Shown here piece after piece: positions 23,470 through 32,256 of a DNA stretch of 32,500 bases (position 1 is its first letter; every line of letters starts with the position of its first letter). A program made the translations under genes and the position numbers. The notes beneath the pieces are model-generated. The model had not been told where the DNA came from and ran no database searches. It saw nothing but the letters and a program-made list of their open reading frames with translations. Origin of the DNA: Mesostigma viride (lineage: Eukaryota; Streptophyta; Mesostigmatophyceae; Mesostigmatales; Mesostigmataceae); the NCBI GenBank assembly GCA_009746045.1, contig RPFO01001139.1:1-32500 (forward strand). Direction: 5' to 3'.

Positions 23470-24240
23470 TCACCCCCGAGCGGACAGGATGCCCGCGCCC
23501 CCCGTGTACATCGGCGTCTCCGTCCGCGTGTATATCGGCGTGAACACCCGCGTGTACCCCCTGTGCTGGACGTAGTCGTCCTCGTCGTCGCTCTCGAGCC
23601 GGTAGGCCTGCCTCTCGGCCTCCTCGGCGGCCTCCAGTCGCTCTTTGTGGGTGAGCGCGGGGGCGGCCGCTAAGGCGGCCTCGAGAGCAGCGGCGGCGGC
23701 GGCCTCATCCGCCTCCTCATCCCTCGCGGCAGCCATAGCGAACAACTCGGCATGTGTTGAGGGGTCCGCAGCAGCACCCAGGGCATTAGCGAGGGTAGTG
23801 GCGTGCGCTCTGAGACGGGCCGCCTCGGCGCCCAACTCGGCGGCGATGGCACGGGTGGCTTCGGGGTTAGGGGAATGAGCCACGGCTCGGGCACGGGCTG
23901 CTGCACGCCTCTCCGCCTCGTCCGCTGCGCCTGCCGCGTCACGGGCGTCACGAACCGCTCTTTGGAAGGCTTCCTCCTTCCTAACCCTAGCCAGATTAGC
24001 ATCGTTCGCCTCTCCCGGGCGGAAACCGGCCATGAGCACCCTCTGCACCGCCCTGGCCAGATCACGCGGCCAGACGCCCCTTGCCCCCACCCTGTGCCCC
24101 CCGCGCCCAGGCGCGCCCCGCCCCCTGCGCCTAGGCGCGCCCCTCCCGTGGTGCGGGCACGCGCTCCTGCCGCCCCACGTCTGCCACCCGCACCGGCCGC
24201 CCTTGCCCGTCAACGCACCGCAACGATCGGACGATACCAT
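23470..24240 (-). CDS. Ala-rich coiled-coil protein with N-terminal Cys module
   Basis: The ATG at 24240 (MVSSDRCGALTGKGGRCGWQ) gives 256 residues; an upstream in-frame extension is possible but lacks the promoter spacing. C-x9-C-x10-C-x2-H at the N-terminus matches the module in four other genes. Then come a Gly/Arg/Pro basic region and a long Ala/Glu/Arg-rich helix (AERRAAARARAVAHSPNPEA, LEAALAAAPALTHKERLEAA), probably a coiled coil. The C-terminal tail repeats Y-T-R/P-x-Y-T (YTRVFTPIYTRTETPMYTGG). GTATAC lies 12 bases upstream. It is the last clear viral-type gene before the repeat region. Function unknown. Confidence 0.65.
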   Translation of the reverse strand: MVSSDRCGALTGKGGRCGWQTWGGRSACPHHGRGAPRRRGRGAPGRGGHRVGARGVWPRDLARAVQRVLMAGFRPGEANDANLARVRKEEAFQRAVRDARDAAGAADEAERRAAARARAVAHSPNPEATRAIAAELGAEAARLRAHATTLANALGAAADPSTHAELFAMAAARDEEADEAAAAAALEAALAAAPALTHKERLEAAEEAERQAYRLESDDEDDYVQHRGYTRVFTPIYTRTETPMYTGGAGILSARG

Positions 24241-25017
24241 CGCGCGAAACACGTATACAAAAAAGCGCACATAATTTTAAAACGCGCGCGCACAGCACCG
24301 CTCGAACGCTCTCAACACGGCCCCGCTTTGGATAGCCTTCTACCGACCAAAAAAGAGAAGACTATCCAACAAAACCACCGCCAACACCGGCCCACGCATC
24401 CGTCACCAGGAAAAAAAAGAGAAGACTATCCAAATTCACCCCCTCTCAAACCCCGCTCGACCATCGAACAAATTTAAGACGACCTCTCCAGCCACTCTCG
24501 CCCGTTGGTCGTGGATAGCCTTCTCTTGGATAGACTTCTTTTTACCCCCCCCGCCAAACTATTACTCCACCTATACCCTACACCCTATACCCTATACCCC
24601 CCCTGAAAATTTTCCTTATGCCATAAAATACTTCCCTTTCATACCCAAAAAGAAGACTACCAAAAGAAGACTATCCAAAATCCCCCCCTCTTAAACCCCG
24701 CCCGACCATCGAACAAATTTAAGACGCCCCCTCCCGACATTCTCGACCATCGGTCGTGGATAGCCTTCTCGTCGACAAAAAAAACGGCACGCGACGAGAA
24801 CCCTCTCTCGACCAAGATCGTGGATAGACTTCTCAAAAACGGGGGCGAGAAGAACATCCAACCTCTCCCGCCTCTGCCGACACCCGACCTGCCACGACCT
24901 GCAACGACCCGCCACGCCCGCCACGCCCGCCACGTCCTGCCGCGTCCCGCCACAAACGACGATAACGACGCTCAAAGCACGCGCACGAACGAGGGGTAGC
25001 CCTCGCGAAGCCTAGTT
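24241..25017. repeat. Non-coding region with AGAAGNCTATCC repeats in both orientations
   Basis: No convincing gene in about 780 bases. Nine copies of a 12-mer AGAAG[A/G/T]CTATCC or close variants occur at about 24,330, 24,357, 24,421, 24,512, 24,527, 24,650, 24,665, 24,757 and 24,821, some direct and some inverted. Two larger copies of an 80-bp unit (about 24,448-24,525 and 24,691-24,770) contain CGACCATCGAACAAATTTAA and end in the 12-mer. The base composition is skewed to C and A on the plus strand. It could be a viral genome terminus, an origin, or a rearranged junction with host DNA. Confidence 0.65.
24570..24600 (+). repeat. Telomere-like heptamer run
   Basis: Four degenerate seven-base units of the form TATACCC (TATACCC, TACACCC, TATACCC, TATACCC) then a C run. 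On the minus strand this is GGGTATA, similar in length and G-clustering to plant and algal telomere repeats but not identical. Confidence 0.45.
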
Positions 25018-25026
25018 ATAACATGT

Positions 25027-25038
25027 CTCCGTTGGGAG
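25027..25038 (-). other. LINE 3'-end hairpin
   Basis: CTCC-GTTG-GGAG on the plus strand forms a perfect four-base-pair stem with a four-base loop near the LINE 3' end, in a context (minus strand TGTGCTACATGAGGCTCCCA) shared with the second LINE fragment. Probably the RNA signal bound by the reverse transcriptase. Confidence 0.6.
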
Positions 25039-25143
25039 CCTCATGTAGCACATATTCCAGGTTGGATGGGTGGTGTGGAGGAAGCCGCGTAATCGAACTA
25101 ACCTAATTCTAAGCTATATCTAGTCTAGAAAAACCTATCCACG

Positions 25144-27723
25144 CTACTCATCAAAACGGCTCCTCCTCTTGGGGGGAGGCGGCTTGCCCACAGGGGCTGG
25201 CGTGTGCGCCTTGACAATCTTCTTCCACCGCGTCTTGTCCTGCATGGCAGTCCAAAGACGGGAGAGAGAGTGGATGCGGTACTCAAACTGGGCTGGGACC
25301 ACTAGGTCGTCCAGCAACATCTGGGTATAGGTCATGGCATGTTTCCCTACCTTTTTAGGAATGTTCTTGGGGCCAGGCCAGGTCAAAATATGCCGCCCTG
25401 GTTGGCCGAGCCGCTGGGGACCGGCCAGACCAAGGGCGGTGTCGACCTGGCTGGTGCGAGCAAGATGTCCTACAAAGGCTATCCTACGCTGCCTAATCTC
25501 ATCCGAAATACGAGGCATACCATGATACAAAGACTCTAATGACCGACGCTGAGAAAACCCTACATTCAGGACCTGTCGGAGCATCCTGGTTACCGTGCCG
25601 TCTAGCTTGGCTGCCAGTGTTGCCGTGAGTGTCCATGCCTCGGCGCCATACGTTAGCACCGTGAGGACGAGGACCTTGAAGAGCATGCGCTTGCGGTGCT
25701 CGTCCAGGCCCTTGGAGCGCCAGTAGGTGTTGAGCGAACGGAGCTTGGCCCAGGAAAGGCCGATGCGGGTGTCCACATCGTCGGCAGTGTCAGGAAGCCA
25801 ACTCCCCAACAGCTTGAAGCGGTCGCGGAATGGGACCTCCGTCCCGTCGAGCAGGCGCGGCAGCGGTGGGCGACTGGAGGCCCCAATCACCATCGCCTCA
25901 GTTTTGACACTAATCTCCAACCCCACCGCCCTCGCCTCCAGGCCCAGACAGTCCAGCCAGGTCTGAATGTGCTCGGGGCGCGCGATGAGGGTGGTGCCGT
26001 CCGCATAAATCAGGTCAGCCAGGCGGTAACCCGTGCTAACCCCGCCGTGCCCACGCTCGTTAAGGATGTCCAAGCCTGGCTCTGAACCCCTTAAGAGCAG
26101 TAAAGCGCGCACGTGCCTGGCGCATGACGTGGTCCACGACAATAATGAACAGGTATGGAGACAGGCACAACCTTGCCACACCCCGTGGTGAAGGGCCGGA
26201 ATGGTGGGGTGGTGCCTTCCGCAGTCCGCACTACTGCCTGTGAGCCCTCATACAGTCGGCGAATGGCAGCAATAAACGCTGGTGGCACTCGGTCCTAGGT
26301 GGCACTCGGTCGGAGCTAGGATGGCCCAAAGAGCCGCCTCCCAGAGGACCGTGTCAAAGGCCTTGATATAGTCAACTGACAAAAATGAAGACCAGCGGCA
26401 AACTGTCGGGGCAAAGGCGACGCACCTCCTCCATCAACCGGCGGGCGCGCGACAAACACAGCCATGACAGTGTTACGACCACGCCGAAAACCCATCTGAG
26501 ACTCACCCAGGTGTGGGTCCAGCGCGGCGCGGAGCCTGTGCAGCATCATGCGCATGAAGACCTTCAGCGCGGCGCTCTGGAGGCAGACACCCCTGTAGTT
26601 ACCGGGGTCAGCAGCAGAGCCCTTCTTGTACAGCATGACGCGGATGGCCGTCTGCCACTCGATCAGCAGGCGGAGGCTCGTCAGAAAGCAGGACACGGTT
26701 GCAGTTCTAACGCCAGCAGAAGATCCCTAACCGCCGGATCAGGGGTCTTCAGCAGCTCAGCAGAAAGGTGGTCTGCACCGACCGCCGCATCGTACCGCAG
26801 GCAAGCAAGGGCGCCGTCCAGTTCCTTCAAAGTGAAGGGGGGGACGACGTCGTCAGTGGCAAGGCAGCCCTCCTGCAGGGCGGGGACTTGGTAGTCCGCG
26901 GCCGAGGAAGGGGGCGCTGGCGGCGGCGGGGGTCCGGCAACCCCGAGGCGGGCGGCCGTCTCGGGGTGAAGCGGCGGGGGGGGGGCGCGAGCCCCACCTG
27001 TCAAGGAAACATTGTGGGCCAACCAGCGGTCAAGGCTTATACCGGCGCCGTGCCGTCCCCCGTGTGCTCCACCGGGGTGCGCTGCCGCCGGCCGCCGAGC
27101 CGGTCGAGGTGGTACCACATGTCCTTGCCCTGGTTGCGAGCTTGGCAGGCCTTGGCATCGGCGATGCACTGGTCTGCCTCCGCATGGCTGAGCGTGCTCG
27201 TAGGCCTCCACGAGGGCGGCCTTGAGCACCGGTTTCTGCAGCGGGTCCCGGTTACGCTTGAGGCGGTGCCGGGCAGCCAAGACCTTGGGGTCCTGGCGGT
27301 AGAGCGGGCCGGGGCGGCGGCGGGGCATGACCGGCAGGTGCCGGGCCGCCAGCAACGGGGCACGGGCCGCAAAGCCCGCAAAGATGGCGGCGTTGGGGGC
27401 GCCCTTGTCCAGCTCCGGTCGACATCCGCCCGGGCGTCCAGGGCCGACAGGTACTCCCGTCGGCACCGGTTCCGCTCGTGCTCGGCGTCCGTCCAGTCCT
27501 CAGGATCTCCCCGGACCGGGCGTAGAGCAGACCAGTCAGGGCGGACCACGGGGGCCGGCGCGGAGCGCGGGGACGTGGAACCGGAGCCGAATGGTCGCGC
27601 GCACCAACCGGTGGTCAGAGCACACCGTGGGCGTGTCAAACACTCGGGTGTCCAGAACCGAGGTGCACCTGGGCTGCCGTACCACCACGTAGTCCAGACA
27701 GGCCTGACGGCCGTTAGGGCCAC
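25144..27723 (-). pseudogene. LINE ORF2 remnant (endonuclease end plus reverse transcriptase)
   Basis: Several frames are needed to follow it. Endonuclease C-terminus: [19 protein letters not shown] then [16 protein letters not shown] (the SDHrLV motif). Reverse transcriptase: GNYRGVCLQSAALKVFMRMM, QMGFRRGRNTVMAVF, then the catalytic box as LADLIYADGTTLIA, where the second Asp of YADD is Gly. After it come DRFKLLGSWLPD, VLTYGAEAWTLTA and a C-terminus ending RRSRFDE. Frame changes near 26,190, 26,400 and 26,700 and the altered YADG box mean it is inactive. Family: plant/algal L1-like LINE by domain order. Confidence 0.8.
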
Positions 27724-27730
27724 GAAAAGG

Positions 27731-28079
27731 ATGGATGGATGGATGGATTGATGAATGGATGGATGGATGGATGGATGGATGGATGGATGGATGGATGGAT
27801 GGATGGATGGATGGATGGATGGATGGATGGATGGATGGATGGATGGATGGATGGATGGATGGATGGATGGATGGATGGATGGATGGATGGATGGATGGAT
27901 GGATGGATGGATGGATGGATGCCGGATGGATGGATGGATGGATGGATGGATGGATGGATGGATGGATGGATGGATGGATGGATGGATGGATGGATGGATG
28001 GATGGATGGATGGATGGATGGATGGATGGATGGATGGATGGATGGATGGATGGATGGATGGATGGATGGATGGATGGAT
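27731..28079 (+). repeat. (ATGG)n microsatellite, first array
   Basis: About 85 copies of ATGG, with an early imperfect stretch (TTGATGA near 27,747) and one interruption (GATGCCGGATGG near 27,919). It separates the two LINE fragments. All three forward frames stay open as M-D-G-W repeats; this is not a gene. Confidence 0.97.
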
Positions 28080-28102
28080 TAATTAATTAATTAAAATCAT
28101 AG

Positions 28103-28114
28103 CTCCGTGGGGAG
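28103..28114 (-). other. LINE 3'-end hairpin, second copy
   Basis: CTCC-GTGG-GGAG on the plus strand: same stem as at 25,027-25,038 with a changed loop, and with the same flank types (ACAT on one side, ATG on the other). Stem conservation with loop change supports a functional RNA structure. Confidence 0.6.
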
Positions 28115-28515
28115 CATATGTAACACATAGCCCTGAGAAAGGGGCATCTATGGGTTTGTAATACAATCAGGGCGACAACCTGCAGGTGTAGGATGTACAA
28201 CGATCACCTGCTCTGGGTGCACAAGGTGCACCTGCACCGCCATGATGGTTCATGCCTCCCAAACAAGCACAAGCACACCGGGCGGCTTGTGGAGTGGGCC
28301 TAGAAGGCCTGCATGACATATGGGGTGGAAGGTACGTGGCAGCTAGGCTATCTATAGCTGGTGTACACATGGCATCTCAGCAGAGAGTAACTCCCTGCAT
28401 GGGCAAAGCATGACTCGAAATCGCTACGGCTAGTGCAAGGGCTGGTGTGGGCCCATCACGTAGGCATACATGGCCACATAACTAAGCTTTCTAGTCTACA
28501 CTACTGCTACATTCC

Positions 28516-28737
28516 CTAGGCTGGGGTGGCTGGGGCGGCAGGGATCGCCTGCCAGGGCTTGTGGGGGACGTAGATGTCCGCCCACTTCCAGTAGACCGGC
28601 TTCTGCCCCGCCGTCTGCCGGAGCTGGAGGTAGGTCGGCCATAGCTCCCGTCGCCGTTGTTGCTGCGTCAAGGTCAAGTCGTCGTCCAGCGTGTAGGAGG
28701 GACCCCCAAGCCGCTTGCGACACTTGAGGAACTCCAT
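28516..28737 (-). pseudogene. LINE ORF1-like C-terminal domain remnant
   Basis: 73 residues: [40 protein letters not shown], then [11 protein letters not shown]. The pattern (short strand, D-L-T, R+.L.P....LR..G..... W..I.) fits the C-terminal RNA-binding domain of L1-type ORF1 proteins. Only the end remains; the (ATGG)n array begins at its 5' side. It may be from the same family as the adjacent ORF2, but that cannot be shown here. Confidence 0.55.
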
Positions 28738-28741
28738 CTTA

Positions 28742-29523
28742 TGATGGATGGATGTCCATGGATGGATGGATGGATGGATGGATGGATGGATGGATGGATG
28801 GATGGATGGATGGATGGATGGATGGATGGATGGATGGATGGATGGATGGATGGATGGATGGATGGATGGATGGATGGATGGATGGATGGATGGATGGATG
28901 GATGGATGGATGGAGGGACGGAGGGATGGAGGGACGGACGGATGGATGGATGGATGGATGGATGGATGGATGGATGGATGGATGGATGGATGGATGGATG
29001 GATGGATGGATGGATGGATGGATGGATGGATGGATGGATGGATGGATGGATGGATGGATGGATGGATGGATGGATGGATGGATGGATGGATGGATGGATG
29101 GATGGATGGATGGATGGATGGATGGATGGATGGATGCAGGATGGATGGATGGATGGATGGATGGATGGATGGACGGACGGATGGATGGATGGATGGATGG
29201 ATGGATGGATGGATGGATGGATGGATGGATGGATGGATGGATGGATGGATGGATGGATGGATGGATGGATGGATGGATGGATGGATGGATGGATGGATGG
29301 ATGGATGGATGGATGGATGGATGGATGGATGCAGGATGGATGGATGGATGGATGGATGGATGGATGGATGGATGGATGGATGGATGGATGGATGGATGGA
29401 TGGATGGATGGATGGATGGATGGATGGATGGATGGATGGATGGATGGATGGATGGATGGATGGATGGATGGATGGATGGATGGATGGATGGATGGATGGA
29501 TGGATGGATGGATGGATGGATGC
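28742..29523 (+). repeat. (ATGG)n microsatellite, second array
   Basis: About 780 bases of ATGG with interruptions: GGAGGGACGGAGG near 28,915-28,940, TGCAGGATGG near 29,135 and 29,330, and GGACGGACGG near 29,172. It ends in GATGCCGGATCA, resembling the interruption inside the first array. Open frames on both strands (M-D-G-W and I-H-P-S) are artefacts. Confidence 0.97.
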
Positions 29524-29665
29524 CGGATCACTCCCTAATTAAGAATTATCTCTCGAGCACTCAGTTTCATCAGTTTTACTGCACTTAGAGATGCCAGATT
29601 TGGGTGTCTCTCAATCTAAGTAATTGTACAATTGTGCCAGCTTCTAGGTAGCTTGCACCTGAAAT
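29524..29665. other. Intergenic / host gene 3' UTR
   Basis: 142 AT-rich bases between the microsatellite and the stop of the reverse host gene. Probably its 3' UTR. I see no gene or clear poly(A) signal. Confidence 0.35.
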
Positions 29666-30981
29666 CTACTGCCTGTGTGTGGTGTTGTTCTCGCTGCAGC
29701 TGTCCTCATCTGTGACAGAGTCCAGCCAGCTGTCGCTGTCATGGTCGCTCTCACAGGCATCATCGTCTTCTGCTATGCTTGAAGAGTCATCGCCATCGCA
29801 ATCATGTGCGCGCGAAGAATATAGCCAACTCAGATGCACAAGCCTCCCGAAATCATCTGCCGTTTCCACTGCCAAAATCGGGTTGTACCCCTGCACTGGC
29901 GATCCTGCCTCATTAAGTGGACCTAAGTTGCTTCGTGGCCGCAAATCGTAGGATTTCCTAGCTGGCAAGCGGCAGCTGTCATCCCCACTCATGTGCGCAG
30001 AGAGGGGGCTCTCTGGAACATAATCCTCGTCCGAAGAACTGCCTGGATCATCCAGACCGGCAAAGCTGTGGCAGCCTGGCATGCTGTCTGTCCCAGCGAG
30101 AATTCGCCCCTCATCGGCGTCCACGCTCCCACCCGTTGGGGTACCACCAGCTGGTCCAGGGTGGGACAAGCGTCTCATCCCGCGCATCAAAGTCGATGCG
30201 AGCTTCTGCAGCAGCAGACGCAGCAAACTGCCCCTCCTTTTCCCCACCGCCCTGCTGGAAGGATGGGTCGCTGCTTTGCCCAGCTCCCAGTCGCAGTTGG
30301 GGCAGCTCAGCCGGTAGGCCCCGTGCACTTGTTCCAGGATGGGGGGGGACGCGGCTGCGGCGGGGTCATTGGGAGCGGGGCCCGTGTGCCCCCCCTGTTC
30401 CAACGCGAGCATGGAATGGCCTTGCGCTGCGTTCGCGAACATCCCCCCCGATGGCGTTCCGGACATGGCGCGCTGCAGCAAGTGATTTGTTTCCGCGGGC
30501 CCGGACGCCTGCTGCAGCTGTGACAGCGAGGACACGGTCCGCGACAGCACCACCAGGTTCTCCTGCACCGCAGCCAGGCTCTTCTGCTGCCGCGCCAGCA
30601 TGGCGTAGCTCAGTGCCGCATAGTCCCGGAACGTGGCCACTGCGTACAGCAGCATGACCGTCGCCCAGCCGGCAAACACCAGCCGGCAGCAGCGGCAGTA
30701 CTCGTCCAGCTCGTGCGGGTCCAGGGGGGGGCAACCAAGGGGGGGGGGCGCGGCAGGTGGCGTGGACAACGTCCTGTCTGCCCCCGTCGCTGACCGCGCC
30801 TCGTAGCCCAGGTGGCTTGTCGAGCCATCGTGCGCCCATTGTCGAGCAGATGCCTCGCCCCCCTTTGACGCTTCTGGCCACATCCAGCCGTCTCCCCCCA
30901 CACCTGGCAGGTGCACCGCCAGGGTTCCCAGCGCCCTCCACGCCACCGCACTTGTGCCCCATCCGCTGCGCAGCGCATACC
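29666..30981 (-). CDS. Host membrane protein, last exon (possible GEX1/KAR5-like)
   Basis: Continuous frame ending SCSENNTTHRQ. Segments: GYALRSGWGTSAVAWRALGT, a Pro-rich linker, CRCCRLVFAGWATVMLLYAV (transmembrane), a helix (QKSLAAVQENLVVLSRTVSS), CPNCDWELG, an Arg-rich patch, and a very acidic Ser/Asp C-terminus. The acceptor GTAGGTGCAG just above 30,981 matches in phase (phase 1) with the donor of the next upstream exon at 31,769. The frame is open further upstream to 31,285, so the exon start is inferred. Together with the upstream exon it recalls the GEX1/KAR5 nuclear-fusion family, but this is tentative. Confidence 0.5.
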
Positions 30982-31587
30982 CTGCACCTACCGCGGTTGG
31001 CAACGCCACCGCCAGCAAATGCGCCCATGCACATGCAAGAAGAGAGGCTACACTGTCAGCTCCACACGAGACAACAAGCCACGTAGATGCGTGCATAGAG
31101 GCAGGCAGATGGCCACAGCGCTCGTTCTGGCTGCACAAAGCAGCAGGTGACGCATGTGACGCTGATGAAAGGGTGGGTGGGTGAGTATTACGGCAGGTGA
31201 GCCACGTCCGTAGGTGCGAGTAGCCACAAACTGACAGCCGGGGGGCAAGACAGCACATGGAAACAGGGCATACAGGGTTGTCCAAAAGCTAGGCAGCACC
31301 TCAGCAGCACTAAGCGCATGCAGCCAAATACACTGTGACAGAGATCCACCTATAGTGTCGAGCACATGACCCCAAAGTACCCCACCCTAGACCCTCCAAA
31401 CCTACTAGCATTTGGAGGAAAACCCCACCCTTGCAAGCTGAGCTGCGGTAGCACCCCGCCCTTGCAAGCCGCACTGCTGTAACCATAATGGCAGGCGTGT
31501 ACGTCTATGCCTTGAAAACAGCAGCGTGAGGCGTCCGTGAGAAAGGAACGCTTCCAAAACCCGTTGGCGTCTCGTTGACACATCCAC

Positions 31588-31775
31588 ATGCACCCCTAAA
31601 CACGCGCGGACAAAGTCGCTCACCTGCCCCCCTAAACACGCGCGGACAAGGTCGCTCACGTGCCCCCCCTAAACACGCGCGGACAAGGTCGCTCACCTGC
31701 CCCCCTAAACACGCGCGGACAAGGTCGCTCACGTGCCCCCCCTAAACACGCGCGGACAATGTGGCTCACCTGCGT
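31588..31775 (-). repeat. Intronic minisatellite containing splice-donor sequences
   Basis: About five units of 37-38 bp based on CACGCGCGGACAAGGTCGCT (plus strand). On the minus strand each unit contains a GTGAGC, and alternate units carry GCAG|GTGAGC, the same as the true exon end at 31,770. The array appears to have grown by duplicating the 5' splice-site region into the intron. Confidence 0.8.
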
Positions 31776-32058
31776 CCCCTTGGTGGCAGAGCGGCCCCGT
31801 GCGCCACGCCCACAGGCGCGCCCCCAGCTCCCCCTGCGCGCCCCACTCGGCAGCGAGCGTGGCAGCCAGCCCCGCGTACAGCCAGAAGCGGGCTGACCGC
31901 GTGCGGGGGGTGGCGGTCAGCAGGAAGCAGAGCGCGGTGGACATGGCGTAGAAGCCCAGCCGCTTGAAAACCGACAGGTCCTCCACCAGCCGGCGGTGGA
32001 GGGAGGACAGGCCAGAAAGCGCCTCCAACAGGTGCCGCTGCTGGCCCATGAAGCCATC
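31770..32058 (-). CDS. Host membrane protein, internal exon (possible GEX1/KAR5-like)
   Basis: Minus-strand exon with acceptor CGTCCCTGCCAG before base 32,058 and donor GCAG|GTGAGC after base 31,770. It encodes DGFMGQQRHLLEALSGLSSL, HRRLVEDLSVFKRLGFYAMS, then FLLTATPRTRSARFWLYAGL. A coiled-coil lead followed by two close hydrophobic helices around TPRTRSAR resembles, from memory, the membrane region of GEX1/KAR5/Brambleberry proteins, which act in nuclear envelope fusion after mating and are known in Chlamydomonas. The 5' exons lie beyond the window. Splice sites are solid; the family is a guess. Confidence 0.55.
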
Positions 32059-32110
32059 CTGGCAGGGACGCGGGACAAGCCGAGGTGTGGGCGCAAGAGG
32101 GGTCAACGAG

Positions 32111-32149
32111 GCAGGCAAGAGTCGTGCAGACAGGCAAGAGTCGTGCAGA
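32111..32149 (+). repeat. Short direct repeat
   Basis: Two copies of CAGGCAAGAGTCGTGCAGA in tandem, just before the (TCCG)n array, in a presumed intron of the host gene. Confidence 0.7.
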
Positions 32150-32150
32150 G

Positions 32151-32256
32151 TCCGTCCGTCCGTCCGTCCGTCCGTCCGTCCGTCCGTCCGTCCGTCCGTC
32201 CGTCCGTCCGTCCGTCCGTCCGTCCGTCCGTCCGTCCGTCCGTCCGTCCGTCCGTC
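32151..32256 (+). repeat. (TCCG)n microsatellite
   Basis: About 26 perfect TCCG units. The minus-strand frame reads as T-D-G-R repeats and is not coding. Confidence 0.97.

Larger units (their letters stand above)
25018..27730 (-). mobile_element. LINE (non-LTR retrotransposon), 5'-truncated, decayed
   Basis: Read on the minus strand: end of an AP-type endonuclease domain, a linker, reverse transcriptase and C-terminal region, then a 3' UTR. The 5' end stops abruptly at an (ATGG)n array at 27,731, inside the endonuclease. The 3' end has a hairpin CTCC-CAAC-GGAG (minus) and probably stops near TATAAC at about 25,018. No target-site duplication identified. It lies directly beside the viral-end repeat region. 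Confidence 0.8.
28081..28740 (-). mobile_element. Second LINE fragment (ORF1 end and 3' UTR)
   Basis: Read on the minus strand: ORF1 remnant (28,737-28,516), about 400 bases of 3' UTR with no gene seen, then the hairpin CTCC-CCAC-GGAG, then TTTTAATTAATTAATTAAT leading straight into (CCAT)n. Its 3' end matches that of the larger LINE around the hairpin. It is flanked on both sides by ATGG arrays. Confidence 0.65.

Noticed and set aside
24241-25017. CRISPR-like array
   Set aside because: Repeats are 12-mers in both orientations with irregular spacing and no uniform spacers or cas genes.
27735-29588. Long open frames of M-D-G-W or I-H-P-S repeats on both strands
   Set aside because: They are translations of (ATGG)n, open in every frame because a four-base repeat without stop codons cannot close. 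No other coding signal.
31588-31775. Coding tandem repeat in the host gene
   Set aside because: A phase-matched donor at 31,769 places the array in an intron, and the repeat length of 37-38 bp is not a multiple of three.
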